Assembly (NCBI GenBank): GCA_036389295.1
Contig: DASVQB010000032.1
Coordinates: forward strand, 1 to 33,645
Direction of reading: 5' to 3'
Length of the DNA: 33,645 bases
Origin: AC-37 sp036389295
GTDB lineage: Bacteria; Actinomycetota; Thermoleophilia; Solirubrobacterales; Thermoleophilaceae
A program made the translations under genes and the position numbers. The notes below the pieces were generated by a model. That model saw nothing but the letters and a program-made list of their open reading frames with translations, had not been told where the DNA came from and did no database searches. This document shows, in pieces, positions 6,621 through 13,428 of the stretch. Each line of letters begins with the position of its first letter. Positions within the stretch are counted from its first letter, which is position 1.

Positions 6621-7432
6621 CGAATCAGGCCCTGCTCCCGCATCGCGACCGTCAGCGTCTCGTACCCGACCTTGTCCGACGGGTGCCACTTCCGCACCGA
6701 CTCGAGGTCCATCGGCGGCCGCATCTCCGGGTCGTTGTAGTCCATCGCGAGCAGCGCCTCCTCGAACCGCCGCGCCCGCTCGCCGTCGAAGTCCGGCAGC
6801 GCCGTGAACGTGCAGTGGTAGTACGGCTCGCTCCGCCAGGCGACCTCCAGCTCGCCCGCCGGCGCGAACCCGCGCTCGCGCAGGCCCGCCAGCACGGCGT
6901 CGCCCATCGCGCCCACGTCGGCCTCGCCCTCGGCCACGGCCCGCGCCACGTCGGTCTCCGAGCTGCCGGTGTCGCCGTGCTTGCCGATGTCGGTGTCGAA
7001 GCGGACCAGCTCGACGTCGGACTCCGGGTCGACGCCCGCGGCGCGCACGTAGTGGAGCGGCAGGATCGCGGCGTGCCCCGAGTCGCCGCTCCCCAGGGCG
7101 AGCCGTCGGCCGGCTACCCCGGCGGGCCCGTCGAGCGACGAGTCGCCCCGCCGGGTGACGAGGACCGTCGCGAAGTCGCGGTCGACGTCGCGCATCCCGA
7201 GCACCTGGGCGCCGCCGCCCACGCGCGCCTCGGTCACGACGAACGCCGTGTTCGTGTGCCACGCCACGTCGATCCGCCCGTCGAGCAGCTCCTCGACCTG
7301 GCGCTCGTAGTTCGAGAACAGCACGAAGTCGAGGTCCACGCCCGCGCGCGCGAAGTAGTCGCGGAACGCCTCCCAGATGGTGACGACCCGGGGGTGGTAC
7401 GCGACCGCGCCCACGAGCAGAGGCCGGGTCAT
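6617..7432 (-). CDS. PhnD-like substrate-binding-fold protein without signal peptide
   Basis: A 271-residue protein starting at ATG 7432 (ATGA overlap with the upstream stop). The sequence follows the phosphate/phosphite/phosphonate binding-protein pattern: VGAVAYHPRVVTIWEAFRDY, FSNYERQVEELLDGRIDVAW, then GSGDSGHAAILPLHYVRAAG and YETLTVAMREQG near the end. Unlike transporter components it begins directly with the first beta strand (MTRPLLVGAVAY), with no signal peptide or lipobox, and no ABC permease or ATPase gene is nearby. It is therefore probably cytosolic: a ligand sensor, chaperone or enzyme built on the type II periplasmic-binding fold, as in THI5/NMT1 proteins (analogy only). Confidence 0.82.
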   Translation of the reverse strand: MTRPLLVGAVAYHPRVVTIWEAFRDYFARAGVDLDFVLFSNYERQVEELLDGRIDVAWHTNTAFVVTEARVGGGAQVLGMRDVDRDFATVLVTRRGDSSLDGPAGVAGRRLALGSGDSGHAAILPLHYVRAAGVDPESDVELVRFDTDIGKHGDTGSSETDVARAVAEGEADVGAMGDAVLAGLRERGFAPAGELEVAWRSEPYYHCTFTALPDFDGERARRFEEALLAMDYNDPEMRPPMDLESVRKWHPSDKVGYETLTVAMREQGLIR

Positions 7433-8556
7433 GGGACCGGCAGCCCCGCGAGCGCCTTGCCCACCCACGACCGTAGCACGGCGTTCGTCGGCGCCATCAC
7501 CGCCCCGGCGTAGGCGTCGCGCAGGTGCCGCTCGACCGGCATCCCGCGCGTGTAGCCCTGCCCGCCGCAGACCTCCATCGCCCGCTGCGCCACGGCGATC
7601 GCCGCCTCGGCCGCGCGCACCTTCGCCTCCATGATCGCGACGAGCGCGCTCGGGTCGCCGGAGTCGCCGAGCCGGGCGGCCTCGGCCGCGAGCAGCCGGG
7701 CCGCCCGCACGTCCGCGTCCATGTCGGCGAGCTGGTGCTGCACGTGCTGGATCTCGGCGAGCTTCGACCCGTCGCTGTAGCGCGGCTTCGAGGCGTGCTC
7801 CACGGCGGCGTCGGCCGCCGCGGCCGCGATCCCCACGTTCACGCCCGCGAGACCGACGAGGAAGAACGGCGCGACCACGTCGAACACGAGCGACGCGCCC
7901 GAGCCGGCCTCGCCGACCCGCGCCGAGCCGTCCAGCTCCACGCCGTCGAACACCATCGCGACGCTGTCGTTGCCGGCCATCCCGAGACCCTCCCAGGACC
8001 CGTCGAACGACACGCCGCCCTCCCCCTCGCGCACCGCGTAGCAGTCGGCGCCCTCGCCGTCGTCCGAGGCGACCAGCACGAGGTACACGCCCGCGTGCCC
8101 GCCGCTCGTGACGAAGCTCTTGCGCCCGTCGATCCGCACGCCGCCGTTCGACCGCGCGGCCTGGAGCTCGGGCGAGTAGAAGTGGGCGCCGGTCCCGCGC
8201 TCGGAGAACGCGAGCGTGCCGAGCAGCTCGCCGGTCGCCATCGCGCCGAGCAGCTCGTCGGCCGCCGGTCCGCCGCCGGCCTGGAGCGTCGCCGCGGTGA
8301 CGTGGTGCATGAGGAACACGAGCCCGGTCGACCCGCAGGCCGCCCCGACGGCCTCGCACGCGGCGGCCAGGGACCCGAGCCCGCCGCCCGCCCCGCCGCG
8401 CTCGGCGGCGACCACGAGCCCGAGCCCGCCCGCCTCGCCGAGAGCACGCAGCCCCGCCGACGGGAAGCGCCGCTCCGCGTCGGTGGCGGCGGCCTCGGCG
8501 GCCACCACGTCGCCGGCCGCTCGCCGCACGCCGTCCAGCACCCCCTCGTGGCTCAC
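7429..8556 (-). CDS. Acyl-CoA-dehydrogenase-fold flavoprotein lacking the catalytic Glu
   Basis: A 375-residue protein from GTG 8556. It has the full acyl-CoA dehydrogenase architecture: an N-terminal helical domain, the middle FAD-contacting strand segment LGTLAFSERGTGAHF, and the C-terminal bundle with AMEVCGGQGYTRG and RHLRDAY. In dehydrogenases the catalytic base lies in a Glu-Gly-Thr motif just after this; here that position reads VMAPTNAVLRSW, so the Glu is replaced. That pattern suits the FMN/FAD monooxygenase-type branch (DszC/SfnB-like) or another non-dehydrogenating use rather than beta-oxidation. It is first in the operon and divergent from the molybdoenzyme gene. Confidence 0.88.
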   Translation of the reverse strand: MSHEGVLDGVRRAAGDVVAAEAAATDAERRFPSAGLRALGEAGGLGLVVAAERGGAGGGLGSLAAACEAVGAACGSTGLVFLMHHVTAATLQAGGGPAADELLGAMATGELLGTLAFSERGTGAHFYSPELQAARSNGGVRIDGRKSFVTSGGHAGVYLVLVASDDGEGADCYAVREGEGGVSFDGSWEGLGMAGNDSVAMVFDGVELDGSARVGEAGSGASLVFDVVAPFFLVGLAGVNVGIAAAAADAAVEHASKPRYSDGSKLAEIQHVQHQLADMDADVRAARLLAAEAARLGDSGDPSALVAIMEAKVRAAEAAIAVAQRAMEVCGGQGYTRGMPVERHLRDAYAGAVMAPTNAVLRSWVGKALAGLPVP

Positions 8557-8562
8557 AGCGGC

Positions 8563-8573
8563 GGTACGCTACC
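8563..8573. promoter_or_regulatory. Palindromic bidirectional -10 region
   Basis: GGTA-CGC-TACC reads as TACGCT (8565-8570) on the plus strand and TAGCGT (8571-8566) on the minus strand. The first ends 6 nt before the plus-strand gene at 8577, the second 9 nt before GTG 8556. One symmetric element can thus serve both divergent genes, each with little or no leader. Confidence 0.55.
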
Positions 8574-8576
8574 CGA

Positions 8577-10847
8577 ATCGCGGAGACGATCGCCTACGCC
8601 ACGTGCCCGCTCTGCGAGGCGACCTGCGGCCTGGAGCTGCGACGCACGAACGGGTCGGTCGACGGCATCCGCGGCGACCGCGAGGACGTCTTCTCGCACG
8701 GCTTCATCTGCCCGAAGGGGGCGAGCCTCAAGGCGCTCCACGAGGACCCGGACCGGCTGCGCGCGCCCCTGGTCCGCCGCGACGGCGAGCTGGTCGAGGC
8801 GACCTGGGACGAGGCGCTCGCGGAGGTCGAGCGCCGCCTCCCGCCGATCCTGGCCGAGCACGGCCCGAACGCGGTCGGCGCGTACGTCGGCAACCCGTCG
8901 GCCCACCACCTCGGCTTCGTCCTCTACGGCCGGGTGCTGCTGAAGGCGCTCGGCACGCAGAACATCTTCACGGCGAGCACGCTCGACCAGATGCCGAAGC
9001 AGGTCTCGGCCGGGCTGATGTTCGGCGGCGCGCTCTCGATCCCGGTCCCGGACGTCGACCGGACCGACCACATGCTGATCCTGGGCGCCAACCCGCTCGC
9101 CTCCAACGGGAGCCTCATGACCGCGCCCGACATGCGCGGCCGCATCCGCCGCATCCGCGAGCGCGGCGGGAAGGTCGTCGTGGTCGACCCGCGCCGCAGC
9201 CGCACCGCCGAGCACGCCGACGAGCACCACTTCATCCGGCCCGGCACGGACGCGTTCCTGCTGTTCGCGCTGACCCACGTCCTGTTCGAGGAGGGCCTGA
9301 CCGAGCTCGGCCGCCTGGCGGACATGACCGACGGCGTCGACCGCGTGCGCGAGCTGGCGGCGGAGCTCCCGCCCGAGCGGGTGGCGGACGCCTGCGGGAT
9401 CGCGGCGCCCGAGATCCGCCGGATGGCGCGCGAGCTGGCCGCCGCGCCGACCGCCGCGGTCTACGGCCGGATCGGCACCTGCACGCAGGAGTTCGGCACG
9501 CTCGCGAGCTGGCTCGTCGACGTGCTGAACGTCCTGACCGGCAACCTCGACCGCCCGGGCGGCGCCATGTTCACCCTCGCCGCCGCCGGCCAGTCCAACT
9601 CGGCCGGCACGCCGGGCCGCGGCCGCGGCCTCGCGCGCGACCGCTGGCGCTCCCGCGTCCGCGGCGCCCCCGAGGCGCTCGGCGAGCTCCCGGCCGCGTG
9701 CCTCGCGGAGGAGATGGAGACGCCGGGCGAGGGCCAGATCCGCGCGCTGATCACGGTCGCCGGCAACCCCGCCCTGAGCGCACCCAACGCGGGCCGGATC
9801 GAGCGGGCGCTCGAGGGCCTCGACTTCATGCTGTCGCTCGACGTCTACGTGAACGAGACCACGCGCCACGCCGACGTGATCCTGCCCGGCCCGTCGGCGC
9901 TCCAGCGCTCGCACTACGACATCGCGCTCTACCAGCTCGCCGTGCGCAACGTGGCGAACTACTCGCCCCCGGTCGTCCCGCCGGACCCCGGGACGCCGCA
10001 GGAGTGGGAGACCGCGCTCCGGCTGACCGGGATCGTCGCCGGCCAGGGGAGGGACGCCGACGTCGAGGCGCTCGACGACCTCGTGGCCGGCGAGGCCGTG
10101 CGGCGCGAGGTCACGCGGCCCGACGGCGCGCTCGCCGGCCGCGACGCCCAGGAGGTGCTGGACGCCCTCGCCCCGCGCCGCGGGCCCGAGCGCCTTCTCG
10201 ACCTGATGCTCCGCGCCGGCCCGTACGGCGACGCCTTCGGCGCGCGCCCCGACGGCATCACACTCGCCACGCTCGAGGCCGCGCCGCACGGGGTCGACCT
10301 GGGCCCGCTCGAGCCGCGCCTCCCCGACCTGCTCCGCACGCCGAGTGGCCGGATCGACCTCGCCCCGGAGCCGCTCGTCGCCGACGTCGAGCGGCTGCGC
10401 GCGGCGCTCTCGCGGCGGACGAACGGCGGCATGGTGCTGATCGGCCGGCGGCAGCTCCGCTCGAACAACTCCTGGATGCACAACATCGAGCCGCTCGTGC
10501 GCGGCAAGGAGCGCTGCACGGCGCACGTCCACCCGGACGACGCCGGCCGCCTCGGGCTGGTGGACGGCGAGCGAGCCCGCGTGAGCTCGCGCGCGGGCGA
10601 GATCGAGGTCCAGGTCGAGGTCACCGACGCGGTGATGCGGGGCGTCGTGAGCATCCCGCACGGCTGGGGCCACGACGTGGACGGCGTCCGCCTGTCCGTC
10701 GCCTCCGCTCACCCCGGCGCGAACTCGAACGTGCTCGCCGACGAGGACCAGATCGACCCGCTGTCCGGCAACGCGGTGCTGAACGGGATCCCGATCGAGC
10801 TCGCCCCGGTCGGCGACGCGGCCCCGGCCCCGGCCGCGCCGGCGTAG
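8577..10847 (+). CDS. Molybdopterin-dependent oxidoreductase with N-terminal 4Fe-4S site
   Basis: The coding frame runs from about 8577 to TAG 10845-10847 (~756 aa). No ATG, GTG or TTG occurs in frame before GTG 8934, yet residues encoded upstream form the essential 4Fe-4S segment CPLCEATC-GLE followed by FICPKGASLK (C-x2-C-x3-C-x27-C). ATC 8577, 6 nt after a -10 box, is therefore proposed as an unusual start. Later motifs are typical of the bis-MGD family: MLILGANPLASNGS, VVVVDPRRSRTAEHADEHHF, a large PGGAMF-type region and a C-terminal MopB domain with VSIPHGWGH. No Sec codon or Cys is evident at the usual molybdenum-ligand position. No partner FeS or membrane subunit is adjacent; substrate unknown. 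Confidence 0.9.
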   Translation: MAETIAYATCPLCEATCGLELRRTNGSVDGIRGDREDVFSHGFICPKGASLKALHEDPDRLRAPLVRRDGELVEATWDEALAEVERRLPPILAEHGPNAVGAYVGNPSAHHLGFVLYGRVLLKALGTQNIFTASTLDQMPKQVSAGLMFGGALSIPVPDVDRTDHMLILGANPLASNGSLMTAPDMRGRIRRIRERGGKVVVVDPRRSRTAEHADEHHFIRPGTDAFLLFALTHVLFEEGLTELGRLADMTDGVDRVRELAAELPPERVADACGIAAPEIRRMARELAAAPTAAVYGRIGTCTQEFGTLASWLVDVLNVLTGNLDRPGGAMFTLAAAGQSNSAGTPGRGRGLARDRWRSRVRGAPEALGELPAACLAEEMETPGEGQIRALITVAGNPALSAPNAGRIERALEGLDFMLSLDVYVNETTRHADVILPGPSALQRSHYDIALYQLAVRNVANYSPPVVPPDPGTPQEWETALRLTGIVAGQGRDADVEALDDLVAGEAVRREVTRPDGALAGRDAQEVLDALAPRRGPERLLDLMLRAGPYGDAFGARPDGITLATLEAAPHGVDLGPLEPRLPDLLRTPSGRIDLAPEPLVADVERLRAALSRRTNGGMVLIGRRQLRSNNSWMHNIEPLVRGKERCTAHVHPDDAGRLGLVDGERARVSSRAGEIEVQVEVTDAVMRGVVSIPHGWGHDVDGVRLSVASAHPGANSNVLADEDQIDPLSGNAVLNGIPIELAPVGDAAPAPAAPA

Positions 10848-10855
10848 GCAGGGTC

Positions 10856-10872
10856 GCCGGCGCTACGCCGGC
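10856..10872. terminator. Hairpin between convergent molybdoenzyme and gpgS genes
   Basis: GCCGGCG-CTA-CGCCGGC is a perfect 7-bp stem whose 3-nt loop is exactly the gpgS stop codon (TAG on the minus strand). It lies 8 nt after the molybdoenzyme stop and could terminate both transcripts. No U tract. Confidence 0.55.
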
Positions 10873-11777
10873 TGGAGCGAGGCGATCGGCGGGCGCTCCA
10901 CGATCGCCACCTCGCGCTCCTCGAGCCCCTCCGGCCCCGGGCCGACGAACGCGTCGCGCCGCGCCGCCTCGAGCCGCCCGTCGCGCACCAGCCGCTCGGC
11001 GACCGCGCGCAGCACCGAGTAGGCCATCGGCCCCAGCTCGCGCAGCGACTGGTGGCGGTTCTGGCGCACGTCGAGGTCGACCTGGGCCATCGCCCACAGC
11101 CCGACCTCGCTCCACGCGTCGATCAGCTGGGCGATCTCGATCGCGTAGCCGGTGCTCCACGGCAGCCGCTCGAACAGCGACCGCCGGGCGGCGATCTCGC
11201 CGGCCAGCGGCTGGCAGAACGCGGCCAGCTCGGGGTAGAAGAGGTTGAGCAGCGGCCGCGCGGTCAGCTCTGTGACGCGCCCGCCGCCCTCCGGCGCGCA
11301 CACGCTGTCCAGCTTGAACGGCCGCCGGTAGAAGCCCTTGACGAACTGGACGCCGTCGTCGCACAGGAGCGGTCCGAGCATCCCGCACACGAAGTGGGGG
11401 CCGAAGTCCTCGGAGTCGGCGTCCACGAACAGCACCACCTCGCCGCTGAGCACGGTCAGCGAGCGCCACATCGCGTCGCCCTTGCCGATGCACGGCCCGA
11501 AGCCCGGCAGCAGGTCCGACTGGTCGTGGACCTCCGCGCCGGCCGCCGCCGCGATCTCCGCCGTCCCGTCCGACGAGCCGGCGTCGACGACCATCACCTG
11601 GTCAACCACCCCGCGCTCCCGCAGGTCCACCAGGTCGCCCACGATCGCCCCGATCGTCCGGGCCTCCTCGCGCGCGGGCACGCACACGGAGACCGACGCC
11701 GTGCGCCCGGCCGCGAGTCGCTCCAGCGGGAACTCGCTGTGGTGGTAGCTGCGGGCTCGGAGCCAGTCCCGGTTCAC
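10863..11777 (-). CDS. gpgS: Glucosyl-3-phosphoglycerate synthase
   Basis: A 304-residue GT-A glycosyltransferase (GT81-like), the usual length for actinobacterial GpgS. It transfers glucose from NDP-glucose to 3-phosphoglycerate, the first step to glucosylglycerate, a compatible solute and precursor of methylglucose polysaccharides. Visible motifs: SVCVPAREEARTIG at the nucleotide site, VVDAGSSDGT, GPCIGKGDAMWRSL (typical of the family), the metal-binding VDADSEDFGP, and LPWSTGYAIEIAQLID. GTG 11777 is the start; it has no good ribosome-binding site but overlaps the stop of a 12-codon upstream frame (GTGA), suggesting coupled translation. An otsB-like phosphatase is encoded nearby. Confidence 0.92.
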   Translation of the reverse strand: MNRDWLRARSYHHSEFPLERLAAGRTASVSVCVPAREEARTIGAIVGDLVDLRERGVVDQVMVVDAGSSDGTAEIAAAAGAEVHDQSDLLPGFGPCIGKGDAMWRSLTVLSGEVVLFVDADSEDFGPHFVCGMLGPLLCDDGVQFVKGFYRRPFKLDSVCAPEGGGRVTELTARPLLNLFYPELAAFCQPLAGEIAARRSLFERLPWSTGYAIEIAQLIDAWSEVGLWAMAQVDLDVRQNRHQSLRELGPMAYSVLRAVAERLVRDGRLEAARRDAFVGPGPEGLEEREVAIVERPPIASLQPA

Positions 11778-11812
11778 GAGAGGGCCGCGTTTGCGAGGAT
11801 CGTCTTGCCCAT
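11774..11812 (-). CDS. Putative 12-codon leader peptide of gpgS
   Basis: ATG 11812 opens a 12-codon frame (MGKTILANAALS) whose TGA stop (11776-11774) overlaps the gpgS GTG in a GTGA arrangement. The ATG lies 8 nt after the TATAAG box, so it may be translated as a leaderless frame and deliver ribosomes to gpgS. It could be chance; there is no independent evidence of translation. Confidence 0.4.
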   Translation of the reverse strand: MGKTILANAALS

Positions 11813-11820
11813 TTGGCGGC

Positions 11821-11826
11821 CTTATA
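11821..11826 (-). promoter_or_regulatory. Candidate -10 box for gpgS
   Basis: TATAAG on the minus strand stands out in GC-rich surroundings. It would give a transcript starting near 11814, just before the mini-frame ATG at 11812 and about 37 nt before gpgS. Confidence 0.5.
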
Positions 11827-11839
11827 CCCGAATGGGCGC

Positions 11840-12223
11840 TCAGTGACCAGTCGCGCGGATGGCCCGCCGCGCGAGGGCCGCCGCGAAGCAGAGCTGCAGC
11901 GCGGCGAACGACAGCTCGAGCGCGCGATCGCCGACCGTGTTGGCGAGGGTCGTCCCGATCAGGACGCCCGGCGGCGCGAGGACCCCGATCAGCACGCCGT
12001 CGCGGAGCCGGACGTTCCCGTACGAGCGCTGGCGCCAGACCCCGACGCACGCGACCGGCACGATCGCGAGCAGCGAGGTGGACTCCGCCTGGAGCTGGGT
12101 CTGGTCGAGGCAGAAGACGAGCGCGGGCACGAACAGGATCCCGCCGCCGACCCCGAGCATGCCGCTCGTGACCCCGGCTCCGAAGCCGACGAAGGCGGCC
12201 GCGAAGACGCTGCCGGCGTCCAT
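11840..12223 (-). CDS. Half-size TauE/SafE-type membrane permease (second half)
   Basis: A 127-residue membrane protein starting at ATG 12223. It holds one TauE/SafE (former DUF81) repeat: AAAFVGFGAGVTSGMLGVGG at the N-terminus with the conserved GVGGGILFVPAL motif, then three further hydrophobic segments. TauE/SafE proteins are usually ~250 aa with two such repeats and about eight membrane spans, and are predicted to export sulfite, sulfoacetate or similar anions. Here the two repeats are separate genes 2 nt apart. A heterodimer of this protein and its neighbour is the simplest model. The stop is TGA 11840-11842. Substrate unknown. Confidence 0.85.
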   Translation of the reverse strand: MDAGSVFAAAFVGFGAGVTSGMLGVGGGILFVPALVFCLDQTQLQAESTSLLAIVPVACVGVWRQRSYGNVRLRDGVLIGVLAPPGVLIGTTLANTVGDRALELSFAALQLCFAAALARRAIRATGH

Positions 12224-12225
12224 CG

Positions 12226-12582
12226 CTATGCCACCAGGAGCGCGGCCGAGACGACCAGCAGCACGGCGAACGCGGCCGCCACCGTGCGCTCCGACACGCG
12301 CTGCTGGAGGGCGGTGCCCGCCACCACGCCGCCGATCGCCGGCAGGCCGACGATCGCCGCGTTCCCGGCGTCCACGTGCCCGTGCGCCGCCTGCACCGCG
12401 GCGGCGGCCGTCGCGATCACCACGATCGCCGTGAGCGAGGTCCCGGTCGCGAGGCGCTCGTCGAACGCGAACCAGAGGACGAGCAGCGGGACGATCACGG
12501 TGCCGCCGCCGACCCCGAACAGGCCGCTGAACGCGCCGGCCGCGGAGCCGATCACGGCCAGGCGCACGAGCCTCGAACGCAT
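12226..12582 (-). CDS. Half-size TauE/SafE-type membrane permease (first half)
   Basis: A 118-residue membrane protein starting at ATG 12582, carrying the other TauE/SafE repeat: VIGSAAGAFSGLFGVGGG followed by TVIVPLLVLWFAF, then hydrophobic segments (SLTAIVVIATAAAAVQA and AAAFAVLLVVSAALLVA). The GLFGVGG and GMLGVGG motifs of the two proteins align, showing they are the repeats of one permease fold. Translation is probably coupled to the downstream half. ATG 12582 is supported by the TAGTAT box 9 nt upstream. It is divergent from the otsB-like gene with 20 nt between starts. Confidence 0.85.
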   Translation of the reverse strand: MRSRLVRLAVIGSAAGAFSGLFGVGGGTVIVPLLVLWFAFDERLATGTSLTAIVVIATAAAAVQAAHGHVDAGNAAIVGLPAIGGVVAGTALQQRVSERTVAAAFAVLLVVSAALLVA

Positions 12583-12589
12583 TGCCGGG

Positions 12590-12597
12590 CATACTAG
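12590..12597. promoter_or_regulatory. Overlapping divergent -10 boxes (permease / otsB)
   Basis: CATACTAG contains TAGTAT on the minus strand (12597-12592, 9 nt before ATG 12582) and CATACT on the plus strand (12590-12595, 7 nt before GTG 12603). Both predicted transcripts are essentially leaderless. Confidence 0.5.
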
Positions 12598-12602
12598 GGC
12601 GC

Positions 12603-13418
12603 GTGTCCGCGCCGACGGCCGAAACGCTCGCCGAGGCCCTCCGGCCGCTGACCGAGGCGCCCGACCGCGCGGCCGTCCTGTGCGACGTCGACGGCACGAT
12701 CGCGCCGATCGTCGAGCGCGCCGACGACGCCCAGGTCCCCGACCGCGCGGCACGGATCCTCGCCGCGCTCGCCGGCCGCTACGCCTGCGTGGCGTGCATC
12801 TCCGGCCGCGCCGCCGCCGACGCCCGGCGCCTCGTCGGCGTCGGCCGGATCGCGTACGCCGGGGCGCACGGCGCCGAGCTGCTCGAGCCGGGCGAGCGCG
12901 CCGCGACGGCGATCCCGGCGTTCGCCACCTGGCGCGAGCCGATCCGCCGCTTCTCCGCCGAGCACGACAGCGCCGAGCTGCGCCGCCTGCGGGTGAGGAT
13001 CGAGGACAAGGGGCCGATCGCGGCGTTCCACTGGCGCGGCGCGCCGGACGAGGACGAGGCCCGCACGCGCGTGGAGGCGATCGCGCAGGAGGCCGAGGCC
13101 GCCGGCCTCGCCACCCACTGGGGCCGCAAGGTCCTCGAGGTGCGCCCGCCGGTCCCGATCAGCAAGGGCCGCGCCGTCAGCGAGCTGGTCCGCCGGTCGG
13201 GCGCACGGGCGGCGCTCTACGGCGGCGACGACGCAACCGACCTCGACGGCTTCGACGCGCTCGACTCGCTGCTCGGGTCGGGCGACATCGACTCGGCGGT
13301 CAGGGTGGGGGTCGCGTCGGAGGAGGGCCCGCCGGAGATCGTCGAGCGAGCCGACCTGGCGGTGGGCGGCCCCGCCGGGTTCGTCGAGGTGCTCGCGGCG
13401 CTGGCGGGCTCGTCGTAG
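12603..13418 (+). CDS. otsB: Trehalose-6-phosphate phosphatase family HAD hydrolase
   Basis: A 271-residue HAD-superfamily phosphatase starting at GTG 12603. Motif I is VLCDVDGTIAP (nucleophile Asp and acid Asp), motif II is ISGRAA, and motif IV is YGGDDATDLDGFDAL, with GAHGAELLEPG between, all typical of OtsB/T6PP. It normally dephosphorylates trehalose-6-phosphate. No otsA lies in the window; because gpgS is 0.8 kb away, a role on glucosyl-3-phosphoglycerate is possible, but that is inference and the sequence favours OtsB. The gene is followed after 10 nt by a membrane-protein gene. Confidence 0.88.
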   Translation: MSAPTAETLAEALRPLTEAPDRAAVLCDVDGTIAPIVERADDAQVPDRAARILAALAGRYACVACISGRAAADARRLVGVGRIAYAGAHGAELLEPGERAATAIPAFATWREPIRRFSAEHDSAELRRLRVRIEDKGPIAAFHWRGAPDEDEARTRVEAIAQEAEAAGLATHWGRKVLEVRPPVPISKGRAVSELVRRSGARAALYGGDDATDLDGFDALDSLLGSGDIDSAVRVGVASEEGPPEIVERADLAVGGPAGFVEVLAALAGSS

Positions 13419-13428
13419 CCGCCCGGCC

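Noticed and set aside
5305..7513. Plus-strand open frames over the redox operon
   Set aside because: Ser/Arg-rich composition and no motifs; the minus-strand genes carry clear enzyme motifs.
8934..10847. Molybdoenzyme starting at GTG 8934
   Set aside because: This would delete the 4Fe-4S cysteines encoded just upstream in the same frame, which are plainly coding.
8577..10847. Selenocysteine-containing formate dehydrogenase, given the nearby tRNA-Sec
   Set aside because: No in-frame TGA is present and the molybdenum-ligand region does not look like FdhF. The link to tRNA-Sec is only proximity.
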